47,986 bases of DNA from a virus. A program made the position numbers and the translations under genes. The notes beneath the pieces are model-generated. The model saw only the letters and a list, made by a program, of their open reading frames with translations. It made no database searches and was not told the DNA's origin. Shown here piece by piece: positions 1 to 7,857 of this stretch (position 1 is its first letter; every line of letters starts with the position of its first letter). The stretch covers positions 1 through 47,986 of IMG/VR virus record IMGVR_UViG_3300044998_000596. One strand, given 5' to 3'.

Positions 1-1884
1 TTAAGAATCTTCTGGTCACATCCATTAGATGTAGCAATATACAGATCTCAAGGTATCACCGTTAGACCTGCTTACCAATTGGCTTCTTATAACACAGGTG
101 CTTCAGGATCTAATAAGCCTTTTTACAGCAATGCTTATCAGTTCGGTGATTCAAATTACGTTGATATTGTTAGTGCCACTACCCCTGATGGTGTAACTGG
201 ACCTAATGCTCCTTTGGGTGTTTCGAATGTACTCCAAGGATATAACTCGTCTGCATTATTCCAGGATGTAAAATATCAAGAAATATCAGATGGTGACATC
301 GTCTGGTTAGACTCTGCTGGAACTTCTGTTAACTATTTAACATTTGAAAATAATGTTGATAGAGATCAGTTTAATTTTGTTAATGCAAGATCACATACAA
401 ACGTTTCTCTTTCAGGAACTACTATTAATAATATTGCTCCTTTTGGAAGCATGTATGCTTCTAATAATATTGGGTCTTCAGTTTCTCCTCAGAAGTTTGA
501 CATCATATCACAGGAAGGTTCAATCGACTCTTTTGTTGAATGTTCAAGAATTGATACGACCACTTTCTTAGTTAATGAAGACGCTAACGGAAACGTTCCA
601 TTCTCTGTTGGAGATTTGGTAGTTTCTACAGATCTTGATATTTGCATTCCTCCTACCGGAAACCAACAAAGCAGATTAGCAAAAATAACAGTTGTTGCTT
701 CAACAACCACACCTGGACAATACAGAGTGGTTTCAGCAAGACCTGTATTATACTACTCTAGCACAGGTATGGGATTCAGAGTTCAGAAGTTCAAATCTAT
801 TGCACAGTTTACTAAATCGTTCGATTTTACTTACCTTGCTGGATTTACCATGAAAGAAAGCCACAGACCTAATGGTTCTGATGCTAGAATCTCTGAGATC
901 CTTGATGTACTTTATGATACTAACATAGCTAAAACCTTAGCTTCTAAAGACGTTATCTCATTCAGATACATCGTTGATACATTCTCTGGTCAGATCTTAC
1001 CTAATTCTAAGTATCAGCTTTCAAGACTTGCTAAATTAAGACAACAATCACTTGCCTTAATTAACGCACCGTCAATGGCTCAATTCCAGGCTAGTACAGA
1101 TCCTAGATTTACTAATGCTCCAACTGCAGCTAATCCATATCCTAGCTTAAACACTGCTTATATAGCAGACGGTGGTAACTTATCACTTAATCCAAGCTAT
1201 ACGTTCAGCTTACCTAGCGAGGACGAAGGATCTAAATTTGCAGCATTCTATTCTCCTTATATCACAATAAGAGAGTCAAATAGAAACATCAACGTTCCAC
1301 CAGCTGCTATGGTTTCTAACAACTTCGTTAGAAAATTTGCAAACGGTGAACCATACGCGATCATAGCAGGTCAAAAAAGAGGTATTCTCAGCGGAGGTGG
1401 AAACATCGTAGGAGTTGAATATGACTTTACAGACGAAGATAGAGCAAATCTTGAACCGTTTGGTATCAACCCTATCATCAAGAGAAGAGGAATTGGCGTT
1501 GTTATCTTCGGTAATCAAACTGCTTACCAACAAGTTAACTCTGCATTCAACTTAGTTCACGTAAGAGATCTCTTGATCAGTGTAGAAACTGACGTACAGT
1601 CAATCCTATCTAACTACTTGTTTGACTTCAACGAAGACACAATCAGACTTGAAATTAAAACTTTAGTTGATAACTACCTAGACGGTGTAAGAGCAGGAGG
1701 AGGAATTTACCAGTATCAAACTGTAATGGATGCTTCTAACAACACTCCAGCTATCATAGATATGAATATGGGAGTAATAGATGTTATCATCGAACCTGCT
1801 AGAGGTATACAGAAATTTATCAACAGAATCACAGTTACAAGAACTGGTGGTATCTCATCTGGCGGATTTATTCAATTCGTTTAA
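1..1884 (+). CDS. Tail sheath protein (gp18-like), 5' end missing
   Basis: Contractile tail sheath subunit, which polymerises around the tail tube and contracts to drive DNA delivery. The frame is open from base 1 with no stop, so the gene starts upstream of the window; a TTG at 79 is not a credible start. The last ~130 residues carry the typical sheath C-terminal domain: a long helix-strand segment with FDFNEDTIRLEIKTLVDNYL, then a Gly-rich YLDGVRAGGGIYQY stretch, a VDVIIEPARG-like strand and a final ITVTRTGG strand. The two following genes are tail-tube proteins, the usual neighbours in T4-type phages. Family assignment is strong; the missing N-terminus prevents comparison of full length. 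Confidence 0.93.
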   Translation, partial: LRIFWSHPLDVAIYRSQGITVRPAYQLASYNTGASGSNKPFYSNAYQFGDSNYVDIVSATTPDGVTGPNAPLGVSNVLQGYNSSALFQDVKYQEISDGDIVWLDSAGTSVNYLTFENNVDRDQFNFVNARSHTNVSLSGTTINNIAPFGSMYASNNIGSSVSPQKFDIISQEGSIDSFVECSRIDTTTFLVNEDANGNVPFSVGDLVVSTDLDICIPPTGNQQSRLAKITVVASTTTPGQYRVVSARPVLYYSSTGMGFRVQKFKSIAQFTKSFDFTYLAGFTMKESHRPNGSDARISEILDVLYDTNIAKTLASKDVISFRYIVDTFSGQILPNSKYQLSRLAKLRQQSLALINAPSMAQFQASTDPRFTNAPTAANPYPSLNTAYIADGGNLSLNPSYTFSLPSEDEGSKFAAFYSPYITIRESNRNINVPPAAMVSNNFVRKFANGEPYAIIAGQKRGILSGGGNIVGVEYDFTDEDRANLEPFGINPIIKRRGIGVVIFGNQTAYQQVNSAFNLVHVRDLLISVETDVQSILSNYLFDFNEDTIRLEIKTLVDNYLDGVRAGGGIYQYQTVMDASNNTPAIIDMNMGVIDVIIEPARGIQKFINRITVTRTGGISSGGFIQFV

Positions 1885-1908
1885 GATTTGATGATTTTCT
1901 AAAACAAA

Positions 1909-1919
1909 GATAAATATAA
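1909..1919 (+). promoter_or_regulatory. Candidate late promoter before first tail-tube gene
   Basis: GATAAATATAA lies 6 nt before the ATG of the tail-tube gene. It resembles the T4 late -10 element TATAAATA and is a variant of the GATATATA motif seen before other virion genes in this window. The short distance to the start codon makes it weaker than the others. Confidence 0.35.
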
Positions 1920-1925
1920 AAGAAT

Positions 1926-2480
1926 ATGGCAGGATTACCACATTATCAAAACTCGCTCTCTGCAACCAACAGGTTTGAACCGGTTTATTTGAACCAGTTT
2001 GAGGTTACAATCATACCTCCTGCGGCTGTTTTGGGAGGTGACATCCTTCTCCAACACGTCACAAAGGTTAGCGGTCTATCTTTAGATAAAAACCCTGGAT
2101 TGGTAACTCAAAAATATAAGTTCGCTAAAAGGAACTATGCAGGTGCTAAGCCTGACACTACCTTTATGGACTTGAGTCTTAGTTTCACTATAAACTTGAA
2201 TGATGACAATTCAATGTACGTATTTAAAACACTAAGACAATGGAGTGATTTAATCTATAACCCACTAACCGGTGCGATGGGTCTTAAGAATGACTATGTT
2301 GGAACGATAGTGATTTCAATCTTCAATAAACAAGGTGATGTTTTCAGAAGAATTACTTGTAGAGATTGTTACCCAACCAAACCAGTCAATCCGATGAATC
2401 TAAACTATACATCGACCGACATCTATAAAATAGACGATATGACTTGGGCGGTTGATTATTGGGAAGATCTATTCTTATAA
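1926..2480 (+). CDS. Tail tube protein (gp19-like), copy 1
   Basis: Subunit of the inner tail tube through which DNA passes. The 184-residue length is close to T4 gp19 (163). Recognisable family features are the N-terminal NRFEPVYLNQFEVTIIPP segment, a central KFAKRNYAGAKPD loop and the C-terminal half with RQWSDLIYNPLTGAMGLKND, GDVFRRI and a terminal DYWEDLFL. It follows the sheath gene by 41 nt and is followed 17 nt later by a close paralogue with the same start (MAGLPH) and end (DYWEDLFL). Which copy forms the bulk of the tube cannot be told from sequence. Confidence 0.9.
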   Translation: MAGLPHYQNSLSATNRFEPVYLNQFEVTIIPPAAVLGGDILLQHVTKVSGLSLDKNPGLVTQKYKFAKRNYAGAKPDTTFMDLSLSFTINLNDDNSMYVFKTLRQWSDLIYNPLTGAMGLKNDYVGTIVISIFNKQGDVFRRITCRDCYPTKPVNPMNLNYTSTDIYKIDDMTWAVDYWEDLFL

Positions 2481-2497
2481 AAAAAGTTAAAAATTAA

Positions 2498-3073
2498 ATG
2501 GCAGGTTTACCACATTTTACTAACTCAAGAGCGGCGATAAACAATTTTGAACCTGTTTATCTGAATCAATTTGAGGTGATCATTAGTCCTCCAGCAGGTA
2601 TTATTGATGCAACCACCACGTTCAAGGGTGAAACCATATTGACCCAACAAGTTAAATCGATCACAGGTTTAGCAGTGGATATATTACCAGCTGCAAACGT
2701 TGAGCAAAACTATAAATTTGCCACAAGAAGATACGCTGGAGGTGAGCCTTCAACCTCTGATATGACTCTCACTATGGAATTCGAGGTCAACTTAAATGAT
2801 ACTAATTCCATGACAACATACAAAATTCTCAGACAATGGAGTGATTTGATCTATAACCCTTTAACAGGTGCGATGGGCCTCAAATCTGATTATGTTGGTT
2901 CTATGGTTATTTCAGTATTCAACAAAAGAGGAGACGTTTTCAGAAGAATTAGAATACCTTCATGTTTCTTGAGTGAAGCTATTAATGCTATGGAATTAGA
3001 TTACGAGAATCCCGCTATCTACACAGTTAGCACCTCTTGGATATGCGACTACTGGGAAGATCTATTCTTATAA
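2498..3073 (+). CDS. Tail tube protein (gp19-like), copy 2
   Basis: Second tail-tube paralogue, 191 residues. It shares MAGLPH, NNFEPVYLNQFEVIISPP, RQWSDLIYNPLTGAMGLKSD, GDVFRRI and DYWEDLFL with the upstream copy, but has a seven-residue longer N-terminal half (around TTFKGETILTQQ) and a diverged loop before the last strand. The two are clearly homologous but not near-identical, so the duplication is old and both are probably kept by selection. The gene closes the sheath-tube-tube unit and is followed by a strong terminator. Confidence 0.9.
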   Translation: MAGLPHFTNSRAAINNFEPVYLNQFEVIISPPAGIIDATTTFKGETILTQQVKSITGLAVDILPAANVEQNYKFATRRYAGGEPSTSDMTLTMEFEVNLNDTNSMTTYKILRQWSDLIYNPLTGAMGLKSDYVGSMVISVFNKRGDVFRRIRIPSCFLSEAINAMELDYENPAIYTVSTSWICDYWEDLFL

Positions 3074-3093
3074 TAGAAATCCTAAAAATATCG

Positions 3094-3124
3094 AAAAGAG
3101 ACAATGAAAATTGTCTCTTTTTTT
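3094..3124 (+). terminator. Rho-independent terminator after tail-tube genes
   Basis: A perfect 12-bp stem, AAAAGAGACAAT with ATTGTCTCTTTT, closed by a GAAA loop and followed by a run of T. It ends the sheath-tube transcription unit. Confidence 0.9.
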
Positions 3125-3132
3125 GTTTTCTG

Positions 3133-3141
3133 TTATATAAT
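3133..3141 (+). promoter_or_regulatory. Candidate late-type promoter before chaperone-like gene
   Basis: TTATATAAT lies 21 nt before the ATG at 3163, just after the terminator. It is a weaker match to the GATATATA motif of other virion genes, but in the same position relative to the start codon. Confidence 0.4.
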
Positions 3142-3162
3142 AAAAAACAAGAGTAGAATACT

Positions 3163-4302
3163 ATGGATTTCATGAGCAATTTTTCACCCGAAGAGATACT
3201 AAGAAAAAAGGAACTAGAAGGAGGCCTGGAATACGATCCGATTCCAGAAAATCAAATTTTGGCCGAGAGACCTCCGGTTACTTCTGAAGCTGCTGTTGAA
3301 ATACCAGCACCGATACAACAACCTGTGGTTGAACCCGTTTTTAAAAGTAATCCCACACCCACATCCGAGCCTGAAATTAAACAGCAATACCAGACTCAAG
3401 AACCATTAAATCCACCCATTAGCTCATTGGGAAAATCCCAGAAAATGAAATCCAGCACTGAAGATAATATCGGGTGGAAAAATATTCCAATTCACTTGCT
3501 TCCTTCTATGGGTATGTTCTATCCAGAGGGGACCAAAATTGCTATTAGAGCAGCAGAGGTAAAGGAGATAAGGTTCTTTTCTACCATAGACGATGATGAT
3601 AATTTGGACATTGAAGAAAAGTTATCGTACGTTATCGATAGATGTAGTAGAATGGAATTTCCCGGAGAGGGTTTAGTTTCATATAAGGATCTCAAACAGG
3701 AAGATAGATTCTTTATTGTCTTGGCAATTAGGGATTTGACTTTCGTCAAGGGTGAAAATATGATCATACTAAAGCCTTATAAAAAGTGCAAATCAACCCC
3801 AGATTGTCCATTTAATCACGGAATAGAACTCAGAACAGGTGTATTAAGCTCTTACGAAATAGATCCTCAGATCCTCAAATACTATGATGCTTCGACTAGA
3901 AGCTTCGTCTTTGAATCAAGCAAAATAGGCAAGAGAATTGAAATTTCGATTCCTAGTATAGGAGTTACGCAAGAGATTGCTAGTTTCTTGAGAGAAGCCG
4001 CTAAGAGGGGAATTGAAGTTGATGACGGTTTTGTTTCCATATCACCTTTCTTATTTAATGACTGGAGATCTTTATCGTTTGAACGTATTTTAGGAAAGCT
4101 CAGAGAAGTTGATAATTTCTGGAGTAAAGAAGAATATAGCTTATACTTCGAACTTTCTGAAAGAATTAAGATAGGAACGAAATTAGAAGTTAAATTAGAA
4201 TGTCCAGTATGCGGTGAGAAGGAGGTCACCGCCAATATTACCTTTCCCGGAGGGCTCAGATCTCTTTTCGTTATTTCAAATATCTTTGGAGAACTTCTTT
4301 GA
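3163..4302 (+). CDS. gp26/gp51-like baseplate or tail assembly chaperone-like protein
   Basis: The 379-residue protein has a Pro/Glu-rich disordered N-terminus (about 1-95) and a folded C-terminal part resembling the T4 baseplate hub assembly family (gp26/gp51 type). Visible features are IPIHLLPSMGMFYPEG near 107, FFSTIDDDDNLDIEEKLSYV near 137, a Cys pair in the KKCKSTPDCPFNHG region, and a CPVCGE zinc-ribbon-like pair near the C-terminus. The gene lies between tail tube and a tape-measure-like gene, the position of the tail assembly chaperone in most tailed phages. It ends in CTT TGA with a second frame overlapping it, as in gpG/gpGT frameshift pairs. The family call is moderately sure; the chaperone role is inferred from position and frameshift. 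Confidence 0.7.
   Translation: MDFMSNFSPEEILRKKELEGGLEYDPIPENQILAERPPVTSEAAVEIPAPIQQPVVEPVFKSNPTPTSEPEIKQQYQTQEPLNPPISSLGKSQKMKSSTEDNIGWKNIPIHLLPSMGMFYPEGTKIAIRAAEVKEIRFFSTIDDDDNLDIEEKLSYVIDRCSRMEFPGEGLVSYKDLKQEDRFFIVLAIRDLTFVKGENMIILKPYKKCKSTPDCPFNHGIELRTGVLSSYEIDPQILKYYDASTRSFVFESSKIGKRIEISIPSIGVTQEIASFLREAAKRGIEVDDGFVSISPFLFNDWRSLSFERILGKLREVDNFWSKEEYSLYFELSERIKIGTKLEVKLECPVCGEKEVTANITFPGGLRSLFVISNIFGELL
4288..4302 (+). promoter_or_regulatory. Candidate programmed +1 ribosomal frameshift site (CTT TGA)
   Basis: The stop of the chaperone-like gene is preceded by CTT, giving CTT TGA at 4297-4302. This is the slip site of the bacterial RF2 gene, where the Leu tRNA shifts from CUU to UUU. A GGAG lies 5 nt upstream of the CTT at 4288-4291, comparable to the stimulatory Shine-Dalgarno of RF2 but 2 nt further away. 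A +1 shift here enters the frame that runs to 4480. Seen directly; function is inferred. Confidence 0.6.
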
Positions 4303-4480
4303 TATTAAATTTAGACTCTGGAAAGAACACGGACTAGATCCAGAATGGATTGAAACTATACCTTTTTATGAATATCAAATTTGGATTGATAAACTCAACG
4401 CCGTAATAGAAGTTGAAAACGCCGAAGCTCAAAGCAAGGATGGATTAAAGCAAATCTTCAATTTTACCAAGGGAAGTTAA
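4301..4480 (+). CDS. Frameshift extension of the chaperone-like protein (gpGT-like C-terminal part)
   Basis: This second frame continues for 59 codons after the proposed +1 shift and reads DIKFRLWKEHGLDPEWIETI then PFYEYQIWIDKLN. The open frame reaches back only to a GTG at 4214 and a TTG at 4286 and contains no ATG at all, so independent initiation is unlikely. The fused product would be about 438 residues. The Trp/Tyr-rich helix with a PFYEY motif is similar in style to the T part of other tail chaperone GT fusions. The next gene, 35 nt downstream, has a tape-measure-like motif, the usual partner of such chaperones. If there is no frameshift, this would be a small protein starting at TTG 4286. 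Confidence 0.65.
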   Translation, partial: DIKFRLWKEHGLDPEWIETIPFYEYQIWIDKLNAVIEVENAEAQSKDGLKQIFNFTKGS

Positions 4481-4485
4481 CAGGG

Positions 4486-4494
4486 GATATATAC
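4486..4494 (+). promoter_or_regulatory. Candidate late promoter (GATATATAC)
   Basis: GGGGATATATACATAAAA sits 21 nt before the ATG of the tape-measure-like gene, at the same spacing as other copies of the motif. Confidence 0.55.
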
Positions 4495-4515
4495 ATAAAA
4501 CACGATTAGTGTCAG

Positions 4516-6051
4516 ATGGACAACAACCAAAAGCTTATATCCCAAATCGCAGATCTAAGTAGAAATTTGAATCTGATGAATGATTCTCTAAAGAGAAACA
4601 CACAGTCAATTCAAGCTCTAGTAGATGTTACGCCTACATCAGAAGCAGAAAAGCCAACAAAATCTGAAAAATCTCCAATTGAGAAAGATTTAAAAGACCT
4701 CTCTAGTGTGCTTTCTAAAATGATGTCTCCAGAAAGTCCCCTTTCTAAAATAGCTAAAGCCATGGAGGAATCGTCTTCCAAACCTGTCGACTTCACTAAA
4801 ACTGGAGAGATTAAAGGTGCATTCCAAACTGGCGGAGTTGCAAAACAAGAAGGTAATTATGTCGTTGGAGAAAATGGACCAGAGGTTGTCAAGCTCCCTA
4901 AAGGTAGCGGAATCATTCCTATTAACACTAAAGATTTAATAGAAGGTCTGAAGAAAGTTCCGGAACTTTCAGCTCTCCTTAAGGAAGGCGACGTTGTAAA
5001 TGTAACTGGTGAATATTACGACAAATCCATATTATCCTCTGACGGAAAGAGAATAAGCCTAAATAAGCTTATTAATAAATATGAAGATGAGACATTCTTT
5101 TCTGATGACGAGACAAAGGATAAGAAGACAGCGGAAAGATTGGAAAAGAATCTAAAATCTTTAGAGGATCTTCAGAAGGCAGCAGATGATAAATTAAACT
5201 TCGAGTTCAATTCGATAAGGGAAGAAAAAATGAAGTTGGATTCCCAAAGAGGAGGAGCAGAACCGCCTGAACAATTTGAAGAGAAGTTAAGAATATCCAA
5301 AGATATTTTAAAAACTCTTCCACCTGAGGAGCATACCGAACTCGCAGTTGCCAAAGCTAGACTCGAAGCTGAGAAAATAATACTTGCTAAGTCTCTGGAA
5401 AGAAGTGAAGCGAAACCAACTGGAAAGACTGAATCGTCAGAAACTGCTGTTTCTAAAACCGACCTAAAGAAGCTAAACACTGAAGCCAAAACCTCTGAAT
5501 CTAAATCAGAATCAGAAAAACCTGGAAAGGAGAAAGGCCCGGGAGTTTTTAGTAAACTTGGAAGTCAGCTCAAAAAAAGTGCAGGAAGAGTAGCCGAGGG
5601 TGTAGCCGATAAAACTGGGATTAGTGGAATCCTTTCTGTTGGTAAAAAAGCTCTTGAGTCTAGATCAGAAAAAAATAAATCTGAAAAGTCTTCAACTGCA
5701 GCTTCGAGTGAATCTAAAGGTGAACCTTCAGAAATGAAGAGGAGTGTACCAGCTTTAGCTGCACTCCCACCTAAACCTGAGCCTAAACCAGAACCTCCTA
5801 AAACAGAAGCACCTAAACCACCTAAACCTGTTGAATCTAAAAAAGAATCGGTGACATCTGCGTCATCAGAACCTGCTTCTGCTAAGTCTACTACTCCAAG
5901 TAGAAAGGAAGAAGAATCCAAAGAAAGTATTACTCCTGCAGATCTAAATGATATAAAATCCGCACTTGCAAGAATAGCATCTTTATTAGAGGGTCCAATA
6001 ACGGTCTCTTCTATGGACGGACCATTTAGACCTGATTCTAGAAGGGTATAA
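4516..6051 (+). CDS. Probable short tape-measure-like tail protein
   Basis: A 511-residue, very polar protein. Residues about 1-30 form a predicted coiled coil (DNNQKLISQIADLSRNLNLM). Near residue 108 it has the segment GNYVVGENGPEVVKLPKGSG, the Gly-Glu-x-Gly-Pro-Glu motif often found in tail tape-measure proteins. A charged helical middle follows, then a long Lys/Ser/Glu/Pro low-complexity region with repeated PKPEP-like units (about 410-480) and a short folded C-terminus. It stands directly after the frameshifted chaperone-like gene, where a tape measure is expected, and its length is near T4 gp29 (590). The long disordered region is unusual for a tape measure, so the role is inferred. It could instead be another hub or scaffold component. 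Confidence 0.55.
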   Translation: MDNNQKLISQIADLSRNLNLMNDSLKRNTQSIQALVDVTPTSEAEKPTKSEKSPIEKDLKDLSSVLSKMMSPESPLSKIAKAMEESSSKPVDFTKTGEIKGAFQTGGVAKQEGNYVVGENGPEVVKLPKGSGIIPINTKDLIEGLKKVPELSALLKEGDVVNVTGEYYDKSILSSDGKRISLNKLINKYEDETFFSDDETKDKKTAERLEKNLKSLEDLQKAADDKLNFEFNSIREEKMKLDSQRGGAEPPEQFEEKLRISKDILKTLPPEEHTELAVAKARLEAEKIILAKSLERSEAKPTGKTESSETAVSKTDLKKLNTEAKTSESKSESEKPGKEKGPGVFSKLGSQLKKSAGRVAEGVADKTGISGILSVGKKALESRSEKNKSEKSSTAASSESKGEPSEMKRSVPALAALPPKPEPKPEPPKTEAPKPPKPVESKKESVTSASSEPASAKSTTPSRKEEESKESITPADLNDIKSALARIASLLEGPITVSSMDGPFRPDSRRV

Positions 6052-6079
6052 CCTTCATTTACAGTCACTTTAAAAAAAT

Positions 6080-6109
6080 ATTTACAAAACCCCTGTTGTA
6101 AATTTTTTT
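6080..6109 (+). terminator. Rho-independent terminator after tail module
   Basis: Stem ATTTACAA (6080-6087) with TTGTAAAT (6096-6103), loop AACCCCTG, followed by seven T. It ends the tail unit; its T-tail overlaps the upstream element of the next promoter. Confidence 0.75.
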
Positions 6110-6134
6110 CTCGCGTTTCTTTTTAGTATATTTG
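6103..6134 (+). promoter_or_regulatory. Bacteroidota-type promoter (T-tract + TATATTTG)
   Basis: A T7 tract with TCTCGCG (6103-6115) is followed 17 nt later by TATATTTG (6127-6134), matching the TAnnTTTG -7 element of Bacteroidota primary-sigma promoters. The -7 element ends 16 nt before the ATG of the dCMP deaminase gene, so the leader would be very short. Three other genes in the window have the same arrangement. Confidence 0.75.
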
Positions 6135-6150
6135 TTTTAAATTCTCAATT

Positions 6151-6759
6151 ATGGACTTCAAAGAAAAGATAGGCAAATCCCTCGCATCCACAGTAGACCC
6201 CACCCTTCTCCTCGACCAGTTGGTGAACATTTCCAACTGGAGAATCTCTAAAAACAAGAAAATCGAATCATACCAAATACGATGGGATGATTCAGAAACC
6301 CTAGATCTAAATAACATTACCATTCATGATGATGTCAAATCTTTAAAGAATGATTTGATCTATTTACAGATGGCTTCGGTGTGGGGAAAGAATTCACACT
6401 GCGAAAGAATGAAAGTCGGATGTCTAATGGTTAAAGACAAATCCATTATTTCAGATGGTTATAACGGATCACCGACAGGATTCCCGAATATCTGCGAAGA
6501 CGAAAATATGGTAACATTACCTTATGTCTTACACGCAGAAGCCAATGCAATCACTAAATTAGCTAAAAGCACACAGAGCTCGGATGGATCAACTATTTAC
6601 GTTACCTTATCTCCATGTTATGAATGTTCAAAACTTATTATCCAATCGGGGATAAAAAGAGTTGTATTTTCTGAAGTGTATAGGAAACCTGAATCGATAG
6701 CATTCTTACTAGAAGCTGGAATTGAAATTGTTAAAATATCTAACCTGACCCAAATTTAA
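6151..6759 (+). CDS. cd: dCMP deaminase
   Basis: Zinc-dependent deaminase converting dCMP to dUMP, feeding dTMP synthesis for phage replication. Of the 202 residues, the catalytic domain lies at about 70-195. The zinc site is visible as HAE at 128-130 (His ligand and catalytic Glu) and PCYEC at 155-159 (Cys 156 and 159). The preceding SDGYNGSPTGFPNICED segment is typical of ComE/T4 Cd-type deaminases. The N-terminal ~65 residues are extra compared with minimal deaminases and have no recognisable domain. It heads an early-type operon with a sigma factor and a nuclease. Confidence 0.93.
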   Translation: MDFKEKIGKSLASTVDPTLLLDQLVNISNWRISKNKKIESYQIRWDDSETLDLNNITIHDDVKSLKNDLIYLQMASVWGKNSHCERMKVGCLMVKDKSIISDGYNGSPTGFPNICEDENMVTLPYVLHAEANAITKLAKSTQSSDGSTIYVTLSPCYECSKLIIQSGIKRVVFSEVYRKPESIAFLLEAGIEIVKISNLTQI

Positions 6760-6764
6760 CCTAT

Positions 6765-7403
6765 ATGCAGCAAATTAAAGAAACGAACATTCAAAAATTA
6801 GCTGAGGATTTTATCCAAAGCAAAAGCGACAAATCATTTGCAAATCTATTTAACAGACTTAAGCCCGGAGTCTCAAATCACTGCTTCTTAATTCTTAAAG
6901 ACGTGGAGTTAGCTGAGGATGCTTTTCTGAACACTATGTCAAAAATATGGCTGAAGATTGATCAATACAACCTTGAAAGAGGTAATTTTTCGACCTGGTG
7001 TTATAATATAGCTCGAAATGAATCTTTGCTCCTTATGAAATCTAGAAAGAAGCTTGTTAATCACGAGGATATTGACCTAGAGTTTTTATCATCAAAGAAC
7101 ACGATAGGAGATTTAGGCGGGGTTTATACAATCGAGGACGATCCTGCTTATGCTTTCTTTAGTGAAGAAAATACTATTGATGCAGTGTATGAATCGGTTC
7201 TCGATGAAATCAGATCCCTTCCCGAAACATATCGTGATATTATGATAGATAGAGAGATTCACGGCATGAAGTACAAAGACATTGCTGAGAAATACGGGAT
7301 CAAGAAAAGATCTATTGCAACCAGGATCAGAAGAGCTAGAGGTAGAATCAGAAAGCAGATTGACGGGAACAATAAGCCTAAAGCCAAGTATAAAAAGAAA
7401 TAA
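6765..7403 (+). CDS. ECF-like sigma-70 family factor
   Basis: Predicted RNA polymerase sigma subunit, 212 residues. Region 2 is at about 20-95, with the SFANLFNRLKPGV start, an EDAFLNTMSKIW helix and a FSTWCYNIARNE segment typical of region 2.3/2.4. Region 4 is at about 145-195, with LPETYRDIMIDREIHGMKYK, then a helix-turn-helix DIAEKYGIKKRSIATRIRRA. The tail is Lys-rich. The gene follows the dCMP deaminase by 5 nt under a host-type promoter, so it is probably made early and could redirect host polymerase to middle or late genes. A separate gp55-like factor is encoded at 14347, so this is a second phage sigma. Confidence 0.88.
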   Translation: MQQIKETNIQKLAEDFIQSKSDKSFANLFNRLKPGVSNHCFLILKDVELAEDAFLNTMSKIWLKIDQYNLERGNFSTWCYNIARNESLLLMKSRKKLVNHEDIDLEFLSSKNTIGDLGGVYTIEDDPAYAFFSEENTIDAVYESVLDEIRSLPETYRDIMIDREIHGMKYKDIAEKYGIKKRSIATRIRRARGRIRKQIDGNNKPKAKYKKK

Positions 7404-7409
7404 ATCAAT

Positions 7410-7856
7410 ATGTTAGCGATATTCAACTTTTTCAACGTCTGGAAAGATGTAAAAATCTACAGAGACTATCTTAAGATTATAAAAAAGGAGTCTTTAAATT
7501 CTCCTGTATGGTCTAGAAAAAACTTGAGAAAGGATTGGTTTGGTCGTGTCTATACTGTAATCAATCTTCCACCTGAAGTTATATTTTCAGCCGATCTTCC
7601 TAAAGAGGCTAGACCTTCTTTTGTGATGAATGAGATTAAGCCCATTAATGACTATATGAAGTCTTTAAATCTTGAGGAGATACTGACATTAGGTGTAGAG
7701 GAAGTAAAGGGTACAAACAGCGAATCATATTTAGTTGTATATCAATATCTATTTAGAGAGCTTAATTGGATATGGATTTTTAGATTCATTCTAGAAATTT
7801 CATTAGTCGTTTTTGTTTATGTAAAGTGGGATTGGATAATGGGATTTTTTAGATAA
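7410..7856 (+). CDS. Unknown protein with a C-terminal membrane segment
   Basis: A 148-residue protein with no family I recognise. The N-terminal ~115 residues are soluble and charged, and residues about 120-146 form one hydrophobic segment (WIWIFRFILEISLVVFVYVK), suggesting a tail-anchored membrane protein. It begins 6 nt after the sigma factor and ends 1 nt before the nuclease gene, so it is co-transcribed with both. A link to the sigma gene, for example as an anchor or anti-sigma factor, is only suggested by adjacency. Confidence 0.7.
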   Translation: MLAIFNFFNVWKDVKIYRDYLKIIKKESLNSPVWSRKNLRKDWFGRVYTVINLPPEVIFSADLPKEARPSFVMNEIKPINDYMKSLNLEEILTLGVEEVKGTNSESYLVVYQYLFRELNWIWIFRFILEISLVVFVYVKWDWIMGFFR

Positions 7857-7857
7857 C

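Noticed and set aside
79-1884. Sheath gene starting at TTG 79
   Set aside because: The frame is open to base 1 and encodes sheath-like sequence before 79; the gene simply starts upstream of the window.
4214-4480. Independent small gene starting at GTG 4214
   Set aside because: The first 29 codons overlap the upstream gene and read as non-conserved Arg/Pro-rich sequence; frameshift entry at 4301 is better supported.
5565-6068. 167-codon minus-strand frame
   Set aside because: Antisense of the Lys/Ser/Glu-rich low-complexity region; composition artefact.
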